A stretch of DNA of 64,000 nucleotides from Chaetorhynchus papuensis (Eukaryota; Chordata; Aves; Passeriformes; Rhipiduridae): the NCBI GenBank assembly GCA_013396525.1, contig VWYX01000014.1, positions 1 to 64,000 of the forward strand, written 5' to 3'. The first letter of the stretch is position 1, and every line of letters begins with the position of its first letter. The notes under the pieces are model-generated. The model had not been told where the DNA came from. It did not search any database and saw nothing but the letters and a program-made list of their open reading frames with translations. Positions 13,029 through 32,276 of this stretch are shown piece after piece. The position numbers and the translations under genes are program-made.

Positions 13029-13193
13029 CACACGACCATAATCAACGCACCTATATTCCAGTTTCCCTTGGGCTGTTAAACCCGGAGGCATCTGGTGGCA
13101 AATACTGAGCTCTGGATTGATACTGCCCTTTTCAGCCAGATGGAGACTTTGGAGGAAAAGAGCAATCTCCTTGGTTTGCAGGCAGACAGCAAC
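13029..13193 (+). other. STAMBPL1: STAMBPL1 exon 2, 5' untranslated part
   Basis: A pyrimidine-rich acceptor (ttttttccag) at 13028/13029 begins the exon that carries the start codon. An in-frame stop lies at 13077-13079. A second in-frame ATG at 13140 would add 18 residues ahead of the conserved start at 13194. Confidence 0.65.
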
Positions 13194-13223
13194 ATGGAGC
13201 AGCCATTCACTGTCAGCTCACTG
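13194..13223 (+). CDS. STAMBPL1: STAMBPL1 coding exon 1 (residues 1-10)
   Basis: This exon encodes MEQPFTVSSL and ends in phase 0 at a GTATGT donor. It matches the mammalian N-terminus MDQPFTVNSL. Confidence 0.93.
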
Positions 13224-16200
13224 GTATGTGTTACATGTATTACAAAGAAGTGCTTCTGTGGCCAAGCAACTTCTCTTTCAATTAGGAAACAGCTCAAGGG
13301 AGCTGTTCAGTAGTGGTGGCTCTCAGCTCCGTGGGTCTCTTGGTGCATGCTGCCACGTTCCTCCCGTGTTCTGCCTGATGGTTTTGTTGGGATTTGTTGG
13401 ATTTCTGTATGTGTGATTTATGGGGTCTCAGCAATCGGGTTTTTAAGAAGTTGAAATGAGCATTTTGAATGGAAAGATTAAAAAATTTCATCAAAGTAAG
13501 AGGAAACATTTTGCAGTAACCATTTATTTATTTATTACTTAGCAGGAAGATAATGACCGTAATAAGCAGCTATGGTTCTTCTTCAGTAATTAGTTCTGAC
13601 TTCTTAGTCTTTAACTGCCTCATCTAAAACTGGAAATGAAATTATTTGAAATGAACTGTTGACTGACCACAGGAACTTATTGCTCTTTGTTACCTGAACT
13701 ATTTCTAGCATTCAAGTGCTATTCATCATGTAGTAGGAATCTGACTATTCAGAACATCCATCAAATTATTTCAGTAACTTACGACAGAACCTTGTAGAAT
13801 TTGTCTGTGAGAGGCTTCTAAAGAGGACACATTTTATATTGCCGTTGGTAATTTCTGCAGTGATTTACTTTTTTTTTTTTCCTACAGGGACTTCCCTTAT
13901 TTTATATTTTTGTTGTTCTTGTTTTGGGGAGGGGATGAGATCAATTTTTCTTTTTGATCACAATTTACTTGCAATTGAGAAACATGTTGGAATGTTTCAA
14001 CTGTGGCTAGAGGTGGGGGAAACCAGTGCCTATTTTGAGAAAAAACTAGCTGAAGGTTTCCCTTGAGCTTCCTGACTGAGACCACTTACTGGAAGTGAAA
14101 CAGAATATTCTCTTTGCTAATCAGACTGCTCTTTTTCAGAAAAAGCTCGTAGCTATTCCTGACCACACAGACATCTCTGTGAGCCCAGAGGAGAGAGTAC
14201 GTGCCTTAAGCAAGCTTGGCAGCAATATCACAATCAATGAGGACATCACTCCCCGGCGTTACTTCAGATCTGGGGTGGAGATGGAGCGAATGGCATCGGT
14301 GTACATGGAGGAGGGAAACCTGGAGAACGCTTTTGTGTTTTATAACAAGTTCATCACGTAAGAAAGCAGCTGTGGTCATCACACCTTATAATTCTGAGTA
14401 AACTGAAATGGAGAGCTGCAGTGAGAACTCCTTTAGATAAGGAGAAACTTGTTCAGTGTGTTCTTGCAGAACAGCTTTGTTCTCTGGAGACCTTCTACAC
14501 TTAGCATGGGCTTTGTTGAAGCTTCCTCTCACCTTTTCCTATGGTTGTCCTATCCCTGTGTGAATGGCCATGAATTAACCTAACCTACAGAGGTTTGAGT
14601 TTACTCTGCCAGGCCATACCATGAGCACTGTTGCCCACAGATTATTCTGTATATGTCAGCCTATTGATTAAATGCAGTTTTTGACTTCAAAAGCAATGTT
14701 TTAATCAGATTTCTGAACCCTTAGTAGTATGTCCTATGAGCATCTGCTGATCTTAAAGATGGTGGTATTGCACAGCACTTAAAAAGCATGAGAAAAATGT
14801 CTTTTTGCTTCCTTTTTACTTTTTTTCCCCCAAAAGGATTAAGTATAATTTATTGTTTCTTACAGGAATAAAGGCATAATCTATAATGTATGTTCATTGT
14901 ATGATTATTCTCCCCACCACAAAAGAACAAGTCTGGCCAGCTTTCATTACAGCTCTCAAAATAGAGAGCTGAAAAATATATCAGTGGCAGATTTAAACTT
15001 TTAACCTAGCTAGTTTTGCTGTAGGATTGATTGGTTTGGTTTATGACTTCTGAAAGTTTTTTTTTTAATGCGCATATTTTAAAAAATTTATAATAGGAGA
15101 CATCTTTCCTCCCTCCTTATTTTCCTCATACTCTGAAAAGTAGACCAAACCTTTCTTAGCCCACTTGATTTTAAATGTATCTATCTCAATAAAAAGAGGG
15201 TCTGGAGGTGAATATTGTGCAAATTGCTGAAAGAATGGTAGCAGCTGTGTATTCCAAACTCTTTGCAGCTGAGTGTTGCCATAATTTTTCTGTTGGGTAG
15301 GTGAATAATGCTGCAGTTAGCTGTGCAGCTTGGTCTGGTAAAAATACCTGCTTTAATGGTAGTCAGTGTTGCATTCTTGTCTTCCATTTAAGAGTCAGCA
15401 TTTTAGTTAAAGACAGATAAAGAGAGTAGAAACAGGATTTATTGACCCTGACCAGAGAGGAGGGTGTTTTCGAGGGTTATTTTTAGATGCTGGCTGCAAA
15501 TTAGTCCTTTTCTTTAACCTAACCCAGTACTAATGAAAATCAAAATAAATCAGATGTGGAAAATAGTCTCCTGTCCTTGTTCTGTGTGTCCCATACAGGT
15601 CCATACCATAATGTGTTAGTTTAAACATGTGTGTAGAGCCCTGGTCCAAGTCATCTGGAATTCAGTGTTTAACAGTTATGTGAAACTGATTTTTCTGCCA
15701 ACATGAAAGCTCTTATGGATATTCCTCTAACTACTGAGGCAAACACATGCGTGTTTCATTTTCTAGGCTGTTTGTAGAAAAGCTGCCCAGTCACCGAGAC
15801 TATCACCAATGTGCAGTACCAGAAAAACAAGATATTATTAAGGTAGGGTTATGGTTTCCTGGTCTTTTAAAAGTACTTTGCACAGAACCTCTTCATTTTT
15901 TCCCAGCACACATAGGCCATAGCTTCTTTTTCCCCAGAGCACCCACAGCAGCCATCACAGCTTGAATTTCTGATACCTTTCTCCACGACTCATTCATGTT
16001 TTATTTTGGAAATTAAATTATTAATCTAAAAAGTGAATGAGAATGGTCTTCGGTTGAGTTGATATGTTGTTGGAAGCTCAGGTACATCTACTTCTGAAAG
16101 TTTACATATTAAAAATGCACTCTGTTAACAGTACCTAGTTTGATTCTGGTCCTAGTTATGTGAATGGATAATGGTCCAAACTGACTATTGCAAACAGAAG

Positions 16201-19200
16201 GAGAAATGTGTGGCATTGCTGGTGTCTGTGCAGTATTTGCTTACTCTGCTAAATAAGTAAAGTATATTTTCTTTCTTTATTACCAATTATGTATTTAGTT
16301 AGTTTTTACCAGATTTTTTTCCCTCCACTTCTATACAAAACAGTTTTACTTTTGATTTTTTTTCCCCTCTAGAAAGTAAATTTTAAATAAATTTTAAATG
16401 TAGCCTTACTCTGAACTTAAAACAGCTGGAATTGCCCAATGAGAGTTGCTAGTAGGACCATGAGTGTCTCTTGCTCCATGCTCCCATATTTTCTTGCTTT
16501 CTCTACTGTTAAACTGAATGTTTCACTCAAAACCAAACCACTTCGTGCCAAAGTTCCAACCGTGGTCCACAAGGTAGGAAAATATCCTTATTGACAAAGG
16601 GCATCTAACATTGCTTCCTCCTATGGCAGTCAGTAGGATTAAACACAGGGTCTCCTTCCCTCCCTTGCCGACAGCCTCTGAATTATTTTGTAGTAGCCCT
16701 CACATTAGTAGAGAACTTTGGGTACTGGTTTTGTTTTTACAAGTAATGTTGTTTGGCCAGGTCTGACAGAAAGATACAGGTATAGCTATCTCTTCAAAGA
16801 AACTTTTTCTTTTCCCACTTGGAAATGGGCATATTCAGACATATTTCTGGCTGGAAAGCTCCAGGGAAAAATGCAATGATCCTACCGGAATCTCCATAAG
16901 TTTGCCTTAACATTTTTTTATGATTTACACCTACAACAAAAACGTTGGTCATCACACACCTATTAAACAAAACAGAGATAACAGACTGCTGGTAAAAGGA
17001 CCAATCTTTCCATGATATAAGAAGTAGCCATGTCACACATTTCACTAACATAAATCAATATAGCTTTATTGAAACCAAGGTACTATAGAAATTTCATAAA
17101 CTGATGATGTAGTGTGTATTTCCTCTTTTGCTTTTTTTTTTTTTCCTGTGGGAAGAATAGGGTTTTTTTCTGGTTTGTATTTTTTAAAAATCTATGTTAC
17201 AACTGAGTTTGTTTTCCAGGTGGTTCTTTCAAAAAGTGAAAATTAAACTTACCTATCTTTTTCCCCCATCCCACCTCAAAGAAATTGAAGGAGGTTGCAT
17301 TTCCACGGACAGACGAACTGAAAAGAGATCTTTTAAAAAAATATAACTTAGAATATCAAGAATACATGCAACACAAAGTAAGTTTTATATGATTATTAAA
17401 TGTTGGCATGAATATTTTTCTGTCACATAAAACTTAAAAATTAATCAGTAAAATGCCAGTTTTACAAGAACCTAATAATTTCTTGAGCGGCTTAGGAATG
17501 ACTTTTCATTTCTTCTTTAGAATCAGTTGGTCATTTAAAAATAAGTAAAGCAAGTGTGTGCTAGGAAATACATGTGCTGCCATATTTACTTAATAACTGT
17601 CTACAAAGATCCAAATAGGTTTTTGGTATGCTCTGATTCTGCCTTATAAAGACAATGAGATTGGTACTTATGTCAATAAGTGGAAAAGGTTCCTTGGCTC
17701 CAAATGTGCTCCAGTTTTAATTGACATTGAAGTCACTGAAAACAGGATCTATAGTTTAAAAACTTGTCTTGGAAAAAGCATCAGAGAAACATCATTTTTG
17801 TTCCCTCCATAAGTATTATGTTTTCCATCCTACTTTTGGGGATATAGTTGTATTTTCCAGTTCAGTAACCATGTTCCAAAAGGCTTAGTTTTTAATGACA
17901 GGATTTTATGGTTTTATTGAACTGTTAGATTGTTCTTTTCCTTCCATTTTTTGTAGCATTTTTGGTGTTCTGAGAATGTCACTATGTTGTGTATGTTTCA
18001 GAACAAATGTAAAACTGAATTTCTGAAGAAATTAGAGCACCAAAAGCTAATAGAGGCAGAGAAGAAACGAATCGCACATATGCGGCAGCAGCAGATCGAA
18101 TCAGAACAATTTCAGTTCTTTGAGGATCAACTTAAGAAGCAAGAACTAGCTCGAGATCAGAAAATCAAAGAGAGTGTGGTTATGTCTGAGCAGATAGATG
18201 GAAGCATGCTATCTTGTATTTCTGTACCAGAGAACAGTTCCTTATCTGCGGCGCTGCTGGAGAAAAAAGAGAGGAGCGGCACATCGGGCTGTGCTGGGCA
18301 TTCGCCGCCGCTGGACCGGGTCCTAAAGCCAGCAGCCACTCTAAGTGCTGTTCAGAGTAAGTGCAGACATTTCCTTTTGCCCCTATTTTATTATATCTGC
18401 CTGCACATGTCTTTGTTCTCTGAGACAATGTCCATACTGAAGTAACCATGAACACGTTTGTGCAGACACAGCAGTTCCTTGTGGTCTCTTCATTTTAAGA
18501 GGGAGAGTTGCACAGTTTCACGTTTTCTGGTTGAGTACAATGGATGGATGTAGAGATTGAGACTTAGTGTTCCTGTGAAATGAGGTCTGAGTCTTGCCAT
18601 GGACTTCAAGGGAACAGAAACAGAACCTGCAGTGGCTCCCCCTGGGAAGCCCTGGCCTGGGATATGGTACCAGCTCACTGTCACCTCAAGGACAGGCTAG
18701 TGAGCGTATCTTGTGGGCTGGGGACTTCTATTTAGATTAGGTGCTTGTGCTGTAGATTTATTCTCATTAGAAGTCAATGGTGTGGTGAGTATAATTCTTT
18801 CACCTTTAGTAATATAGTATAATGTACTGTGTATATTTCCTTATTTTAGGATCTTCATTGTGTTAGCTGTAAATGTCTTTTTTATCTCTCTTTCTCTCTT
18901 TTTTTTCTTGTTTTTTTTTTTTTTTTTTTTATTCTTGGTTAGCTCAATTGGCCGAAGCACTCAGAGGTGTCATTTTGCCCAGGGATCTCTGTCACAAATT
19001 TCTGCTGCTGGCAGAGGCAAATACAGTAAGAGGAATAGAGACATGTGGAATTCTCTGTGGAAAACTGGTACAGTTTAACCCTCACATTTGTATGGGGAAG
19101 ACATATTTGATAGTGCTGTATTATCCTGTGATGTATTGATTTCAGAGAAAAACAGATATAAATGGTTGGTGTTCCATATAATGAACTGCATATTATGACC

Positions 19201-22200
19201 TGAGTGGTCACTTCAGCATTGTGGGCTTGGTTTACTGGGGAAACCTCTGCTCAAAGTACACTGCTGTTGTTATAAAGCCTGGCAAGTTTTCAGCATGCTG
19301 TACAATACAGGCTTTTTCGAGTGCTTTCTCTGGCATTCATCTAAGGTAAGTGAGGTTTAGTTACAGGACAATGAAATATAAAGACTGCTAGAATCCACTG
19401 GAGTCATCAAATTAATAATGGCACAACAAAACAGAAGGAGAAAATCCCCCCATCAAGCTGTAGAACACCTGATTTTCAGACTACTTTTTTTCCTTTGACC
19501 TAGATAACACTTAATGTCCTTTGAGAGCAGGGAAAGATGTCATGGCTGATGCTGACACACAAAGAATTTTAAAGATGATCCCAAGTGTATTTGAATTGCA
19601 TGAAGAGAAAGAATAGCAGTAATAGTCTTGTTCCAAGTTTCACAGAAAATCGTTATAGTTTTCTCAAAGCTCTTTTATGTGTTTTTAATTATTTTAAAGG
19701 ACAATCTTTTCACACTGATCTCTGAGAACATTTCAATACAACAACCTTTTGTTGTGACTAATACTACCCTGAATGTTTTCATGACAAAATGCTAAGGCAT
19801 ATTTTTAGGTGCAGTATGTAGGTAGAGCTGCACTGGAATTAGTGGAGCTGGAATCAGTGGAGCTGTAATGTTTTGTTTTAGCTGATAGGCTGGCATCTCT
19901 CAGATTTTGATTCAGCATTTATTCCTTAGTTAGTCTGTTACACCCTAAGTCAAGGTTTATTTTGCAGACACATAATGAATTTACTATTACACACGTAATA
20001 GTGCCAAAGCAAACTGCGGGACCAGACTACTGTGACATGGAGAACGTGGAAGAATTATTTGGTATTCAGGATCAGTATGATCTCCTCACTTTGGGTTGGA
20101 TCCATGTAAGTGTGACTCATAGATTCTGGCTTTCCTAAATTGGCTCTAAGTGCTATGTGGAAAAACAAAAAGGAATAAACTAAAGAAACAACTGGAGTAA
20201 TACAAATTAATTTGCTTACTTAAATCAAATTGTAGTGATGTAAATAAGCCCTCATGTTCCCCACAGAGAACTCCTTAATGCAATTGAGGCATCCTGTTGA
20301 CACAATGGGCCTGCTTTTGCTGGTGCAACTTTTGTTTATGTTGATTTGGGGGTACTTTATTACTCTCTAATGTCATATCCAAAAGTTGGGGAGGGGACTC
20401 TTGTGTTGTTCAAACTTTACATTAATTTCACTCTTAGGGATTTTGGATAGTTAAGTCACTTCCATTTGTCTTGCGCTTCTTCATTCCACATTTCCCCTCT
20501 GTGACCAGAAAATTGCTTGTATATCTGATTGAATGTGACTCCATGAATCTCATCCTGAAAAGCCACCCTAACAATACAGAATCTGGGTTAAGAAGAACTT
20601 AAGAAACCAGCCTGGGGAAATACTGATGCTTTCACTTGTAACAAATTGTTTTTCCTTCTTGAATGTATGTTGACCTTGATATGTAAGAAATATTTCATGA
20701 TGTTGAGTTTTCCCTTTCTTTTTGTAGACACATCCAACACAAACTGCATTCTTATCCAGTGTTGATCTTCATACTCATTGTTCTTATCAGCTAATGTTGC
20801 CAGAGGCCATTGCAATTGTTTGTTCACCAAAGCATAATGAGTGAGTTCTGATTTTTTTAAGTAATATTTCGGTATTTTTCTCTGCTTCTTGTCATAAAAT
20901 TTGATCAAATGCCAAGGATACATTTCAACTCAGATGAAGGGCATGAACAGTGTGTTGTGACTTTGTTTTCTATAAGTTGCCTAGGCTTGCATTTCAGTCA
21001 GTCTCTATGCAGAGTATTGTTTCTGGCTTTTCTCTCCTCCTCCCTTCACAGACCCAGGTTTTAAATTTTATTTTTTTTTAATATTCTGCTCAACAAAGTA
21101 ATAATTACAGGATCTATTCTTCTGCAGCACTCATTGCCAATGCCCTGCCACAGATCTATCTTCATTCTGTCTGCTTAATGACGTGGAGGGAGGTTAGGCA
21201 TATTTCTCTAGAACGTTATAAAAACTGCACTTTGCAAAGCAGAGGGGTAAAAAAGCAATTTTTTTATAATAAGGATCTATTTTTGTATTTCAAAGACTAC
21301 TAACTATGTATCTGGAAAAAACTGGAACAGTGTAAATATTAATGTGAAGGTTTGTAACAGAACAGGTTTCTCAGAGAGGTCATGAAGTCTGCATCCATGG
21401 AGATACACAAAACCTGACTGGACATGGTCCTGGCAACCTGCTCAGGGTGATTCTGCCAGGGCAGGGCAGTCTGGTTCTGCACACCAGGCAGTCTTCAGAG
21501 GTTCCTTTCTTCCTTCCTTTAGTGTGCCTGGCATTTCAGGCTGCCAGGGCTAACTCCATTGCTTAGACTGTGCATTTCTTCACCCTTTCTTTCTGGCCTT
21601 CTGCCTCTGTAGATGACTTCTACGAATCCTGTCCTGGTTGCCTAACTTCCTAAATGGGCCACACTGGTAGAAGAGCTGTGAATGCAGCTTGAGTGGCAAG
21701 GGCACAAGCACCAGGCTGTCTTACCACGAGCATGCCTGTACACCTCTGCAAACTTCTGCTGCTACAAACTTCACTCACAGTTGATGCTGATACCCTGTAA
21801 CCAACTCTAACCTGTAACGTTTATGTTGTCAGATGCTGTCCTGCAGTTAATAGGCATCAATCTTCTCCACAGAAGGATGGCTTTGTAACGTTTTATTCAA
21901 TACCTAAAGTGTTGCAGCAGTGCATTTCCTAACACTTTGTATTACGTGATTACCTAAGAGTGGGGAGGATGTGCTCCTACCAGTCATTCACACAGCCGGT
22001 TTAAAGGCTGTTCTCTTTTAAGTTGCCTTGGGTGAAATGCAACCCAGAACACCTAAGTTTTTGGTTTGCATCTGTTCCTGTGTGAACCAGCCTTATCCCT
22101 CAGTGGCCTAACCTGCCTAATGGGAGCAGCACCAGAACTGTGATCCTTTTTTCTTCCCTTCCCTTCATCATCTCTTCCTTTACAGGAATCCAACTCCCCT

Positions 22201-23478
22201 TGATTTAAAATACCTTTAAAAACCCAACTCAGCCTGGGCTCCTGTGTTTTGAAAGTCACCAAACCCCTTTCTGTTGTCCTCCTTTTAAGCTAAGCAATTT
22301 GTATGTGAAACGTTGGACATGTATCATGGGAGCAGCGTATAACAGGAGTTTCATGTTTTGCTTTTCAGCACTGGCATCTTCAGACTTACTAATGCTGGCA
22401 TGCTAGAAGTTTCTGCTTGTAAAAAGAAGGGATTTCATCCACATACAAAGGACCCTAGGTTATTTAATGTAAGTATATAACTCAACACAGTTTTTACTAC
22501 TCGAACTCTTGACCGTGGTTCTGCTGCAAACAGAAACATGAGATTAGGTTTCTTAATAATCTTCTCCCTGTTTTACTAATTCATTACCCTTAGTTCACTG
22601 ACCAAGGCAGACAGCAGGAGACTACTTAAGCAGTCATTAGCAGCCATGAGGTGAGTGTTACAAGCTGCCATTCAGATGGTGGCTTACCAGAGGTAGTTAC
22701 CATCAGTCACCATCCACCTGCTTTCAGAAGGAGCAAAAGACACATTTTCAAATGGGAGTTACTCCTGAGCTCTTCAGTTTTTAAGCAATGAATCAGTTCA
22801 GCTCTCCAATTGTAGTGTCCCAACAGAAGATCCCAGCTGCTAAAAAGTGCAGCTACAAGCAGGTTAAGCCCTATTTCCTTCATTGCCCATACTTTTGCCC
22901 TGGCTTCTCTAAGCATTTCTCTGTAACTACCACATCTTTTGATGTTTTAATCACATAATGGTGTACGTAGGGCTAAGCAGTACAGTCAGTCAGAAGTGTC
23001 TTCCAGCTAACAGTGACATTTCTGATAAGAGTCTTTACTTTTGAATAATTAAGGGTTTGGGTTTTTTCAATGGGGTTCACTTCAAATACAGTTTAAAAAT
23101 AAAAATATAGTTTAAAATAAAATGATACAATACAGAGAAGTAATGCTGAGAGACATTGGAAATTATTGTGTTGTCAGACTCTCTGAATGTCAGTATTAGT
23201 CCTCAAAAGAAGGAGAGGTTGGAACTGTTTGTTTTCTTCTGTTCTTTCATCTCTGAGTGTAGGGATAAGGAGAAGGTAGTCCAACTCTGAAAAAAAGTTA
23301 AGATATTTTGTTCCGGGTAGGCTCTTGTCAGTGGTCTTTTACAGCCTTAGCTCATGGATGAAGTTACTGGCTATTTTACTGAAACTGATTTCTGAGAGTA
23401 ATGGGTTGACTTCTTCTGCAGCCATGTACCCATGTGGTTGGGAAAGACATAAAGATAAATGTGCTGGATCTGAGGTGA
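13194..23478 (+). CDS. STAMBPL1: STAMBPL1 (AMSH-LP), K63-specific JAMM deubiquitinase, whole CDS
   Basis: STAM-binding-protein-like 1 is a zinc metalloprotease that cleaves K63-linked ubiquitin chains on endosomes. Ten coding exons join in frame: 13194-13223, 14140-14357, 15767-15842, 17282-17377, 18002-18356, 18943-19067, 19968-20105, 20728-20840, 22369-22468, 23422-23478. They encode 435 residues against 436 in human, as I recall. The N-terminal dimerisation/MIT-like region is followed by a KR/Q-rich coiled coil (about 140-195). The C-terminal JAMM/MPN+ domain has catalytic Glu291, the zinc motif His346-X-His348 with Ser356 and Asp359, and the C401/H407/H409 cluster of the AMSH second zinc site. 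All catalytic residues are intact, so the enzyme should be active. The start at 13194 (MEQPFTV) matches the mammalian start. It lies tail-to-tail with ACTA2. Confidence 0.97.
14140..14357 (+). CDS. STAMBPL1: STAMBPL1 coding exon 2 (residues 11-83)
   Basis: The exon begins after tttttcag with KKLVAIPDHTD, contains SPEERVRALSKLG and ends inside the codon of Thr83 at GTAAGA. It forms most of the N-terminal dimerisation/MIT-like helical region. Confidence 0.96.
15767..15842 (+). CDS. STAMBPL1: STAMBPL1 coding exon 3 (residues 83-108)
   Basis: The exon follows the acceptor ttctag, encodes LFVEKLPSHRDYHQ and CAVPEKQDIIK, and ends in phase 0 at a GTAGGG donor. Confidence 0.95.
17282..17377 (+). CDS. 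STAMBPL1: STAMBPL1 coding exon 4 (residues 109-140)
   Basis: The acceptor is a cctcaaag site behind a pyrimidine tract. The exon encodes KLKEVAFPRTDELKRDLLKK and YNLEYQEYMQHK, and ends at GTAAGT in phase 0. Confidence 0.95.
18002..18356 (+). CDS. STAMBPL1: STAMBPL1 coding exon 5 (residues 141-259)
   Basis: This is the longest exon. It encodes a charged coiled coil (LEHQKLIEAEKKRIAHMRQQ) and the poorly conserved linker before the catalytic domain. It ends with ATLSAVQ plus one base at GTAAGT. The linker region (about 205-245) diverges most from mammals. Confidence 0.95.
18901..18942 (+). other. STAMBPL1: Long poly-T acceptor tract before STAMBPL1 exon 6
   Basis: An almost pure T run (20 consecutive T at 18911-18930, with more on either side) ends about 12 bases before the AG acceptor at 18941-18942. 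It serves as the polypyrimidine tract and is likely to vary in length. Confidence 0.85.
18943..19067 (+). CDS. STAMBPL1: STAMBPL1 coding exon 6 (residues 259-300)
   Basis: The exon begins the JAMM domain with LPRDLCHKFLLLAEANTV, then RGIETCGILCGKL, which carries the catalytic glutamate Glu291. It ends in phase 0. Confidence 0.96.
19968..20105 (+). CDS. STAMBPL1: STAMBPL1 coding exon 7 (residues 301-346)
   Basis: The exon encodes THNEFTITHVIVPKQTAGPD and onward to LLTLGWIH. The last codon is His346, the first zinc ligand, so the JAMM motif is split by the intron after it. Confidence 0.97.
20728..20840 (+). CDS. STAMBPL1: STAMBPL1 coding exon 8 (residues 347-384)
   Basis: The exon begins THPTQTAFLSSVDLHTH and so completes the JAMM motif with His348, Ser356 and Asp359. 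It ends within codon 384 at GTGAGT. Confidence 0.97.
21355..21520 (+). mobile_element. CR1 LINE 3'-end fragment in STAMBPL1 intron
   Basis: The stretch reads like the conserved 3' end of avian CR1: an acaggtttctcagagagg block, a gtctgcatccatggagat block, aacctgactggacatgg, cctggcaacctgctcaggg, and a decayed counterpart of the terminal block ending in cagaggttcctt. It is 5' truncated as usual for CR1. The family match is from memory of the consensus. Confidence 0.8.
22369..22468 (+). CDS. STAMBPL1: STAMBPL1 coding exon 9 (residues 384-417)
   Basis: The exon encodes TGIFRLTNAGMLEVSACKKK and GFHPHTKDPRLFN. The cysteine and two histidines (C401, H407, H409) are the second zinc site typical of AMSH-type JAMM proteases. 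Confidence 0.96.
23422..23478 (+). CDS. STAMBPL1: STAMBPL1 last coding exon (residues 418-435)
   Basis: After the acceptor cttctgcag the reading is PCTHVVGKDIKINVLDLR followed by TGA. This matches the mammalian C-terminus (KDIKIIVLDLR). The first residues diverge from mammalian ICKHVLV. Confidence 0.92.
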   Translation, partial: PCTHVVGKDIKINVLDLR

Positions 23479-23730
23479 TACGGATGGACCATATCGGTGT
23501 TACTCTACAAAAGGCCAAAACAGAAAAATGGATTCCTGTTTTTCCTACATTTTCAGAAATTACTTTTATATTTATACATTTTAGATTGAATGGTTTGATA
23601 TTTATTGCTCTAGCCTGTTTTGGAGTTATTTTGTTGCTCTGTCAAGAAGGAGTTCAGTGGCATTACCCCTGAATCTGTAAACAAATCTCACCCATAAAAC
23701 AACAATAAAAGGAACTTCAAACTATAGAAA
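23479..23730 (+). other. STAMBPL1: STAMBPL1 3' UTR with AATAAA signal
   Basis: The first AATAAA after the stop codon lies at 23704-23709, which would give a 3' UTR of about 250 bases. Longer forms into the spacer cannot be excluded. Confidence 0.5.
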
Positions 23731-25350
23731 CTGTGTTGAAATAAGTAACGTTTCTTTTGTCACTTGTTGGCATTAATTTCCTCCTGAGAATTAGACATTT
23801 TTAACAGTGGTTGGCTTCTTGTGACACTTCCAGCTACATACATCTCTTACCGCTTTAGTAAATTTAAGTTATATGTAGTAGAGGCAAATCCATCAGTTTG
23901 GGTGATTTTTTTCATCTTTTTCTCCAGTCCAACTTCTATAGCTCAAGTTTCAGCTAAGTAATTAAGGAGAAAATATTTAGAAATACCCAAATCCTTTATC
24001 TGAGAGATGACCCTCACTTTTTTGGGATAGCAGAGATGTATCAAAGTCCCTTGGAGAAATGTGCCTTCTCCAGCAACCTGCCAGTAGAAACTTTAAACTG
24101 AAAGACACTTTTACCCTGCAAAGGGCTCCCTGGATCTATCTAGAGTTAGATAAAAAGATCTAGACAGAGTTAGAAGGAAGAACCATACAAAGTTATTTGC
24201 TTTTACAAGAGTTTATTTAGTAACTGTTCCAAGAATCTAGATGACCTATACTTTAAATAATAAGGTTAGTACAAAGAGGTTTGCAACATGTGCTAACAGT
24301 CAGAAGCTGGACAAGATCTGGAACCCCAGGGTTATGCAGGCATGGTAAATAACAGGTGCTGTTACAAAGAGCTTAGTTTGAAAGATAACAAGTAAGAGGC
24401 AAGTGAGGTAAACTACTGAGTTGAGAGAGGAAAATAGGTTAACGAAAATAAATAGCATCCTTTATCCTGAACTCTATTGAATACAGATTGCAGCAAGTTC
24501 CTTAGAAGTGACCTTTTCCAGGTCTGTCTCAGTGAATTCTTTATTCATATATATATACACTGCTAAGACAGTATTACTGGCTTCAGCTTCTATGCATATA
24601 CTTCTAGCTGACGTATTAAAGATTATAAATGGAATCAGAAAAATCACAGAAAAAGTAAATTGTCTAAATTATTTTAGCTACTTTGAACACATTACTCCCC
24701 CCTCTAAAAAAAAAAAAAAAAGAAGAAGTTCTGAAGAGAAAGTATATTAAGCCAGCTTAATTACCCTTTAGATCTTGCTAGAAATCACAAAACAAAAATA
24801 ATAGGCTGCACTCATCCTGAGGGCATACAATAGGAAAGTCATATGTTTGACCTACTATTAGTGTTTAGATATGCTCCCAAAGGAACAGGTTTTGTTTCTT
24901 TAAAGAAAACAGAATTGTTGTGGTACACATCGTACACCACTGGGCCATGCACTGTAAGAAATTAGCTTTTCCAGCATGACAGCTGTGAAGTAAGTAGTGG
25001 TGTGGATAGATAATATTTTTGGACAGAGCAGATGCGAAGCAGTGTGTCCATGCTCATCCTGATGTTGAACAGATGCTGTGCTCCTTTGGTACTGCCCAGA
25101 ACTCTGTAAGAACCACGACTGGTTCTGTTTGCAGATTAAAATGTTTTCTGAGGCTAAACTTCAAGAGCGTGCAGCCTGATGGGTGAGCATTTTCTGGCAT
25201 TGGTATCATTGAGCTAAAGGCACCTCCGTTTCTGTTAAGCCCAGTACAGTGTAATAATAAATTCATGTCACAAGATGGAGCTTCAAGCCAGCTGTAATGG
25301 CATCTGCACGCATGCACGGCTTGGCTTTTGTTTTTGTTTTAAATAGGAGC
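23731..25350. other. Tail-to-tail spacer between STAMBPL1 and ACTA2
   Basis: AT-rich DNA with a short A run at about 24707-24721. No gene or recognisable repeat was seen. Confidence 0.6.
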
Positions 25351-25374
25351 AGCAATTTCATAGCATATTTAAAA

Positions 25375-25503
25375 TTTATTTTAAGAAATACACAGTATCC
25401 AATTAATTAGATTAATTACGATGAAGGATTTATGGAATGAATTTATAAGAATGTATTTCCCTGAATACATTCACACTAAGGAGACATATAAAGATAAAGC
25501 AAT
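25375..25503 (-). other. ACTA2: ACTA2 3' UTR with polyadenylation signal
   Basis: On the minus strand AATAAA occurs at 25375-25380, about 125 bases after the stop codon. This gives a short 3' UTR. The cleavage site is probably 15-25 bases further toward lower coordinates. Confidence 0.7.
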
Positions 25504-32234
<6,731 letters not shown>

Positions 32235-32276
32235 CTTCTACAGCAGGGTCCACTGGCCTTCAGACAGAAAACAGCC
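32235..32276 (-). other. ACTA2: ACTA2 exon 2, 5' untranslated part
   Basis: A strong minus-strand acceptor (ccctgctgttttcacag) ends at 32277, leaving 42 untranslated bases ahead of ATG. Confidence 0.8.
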
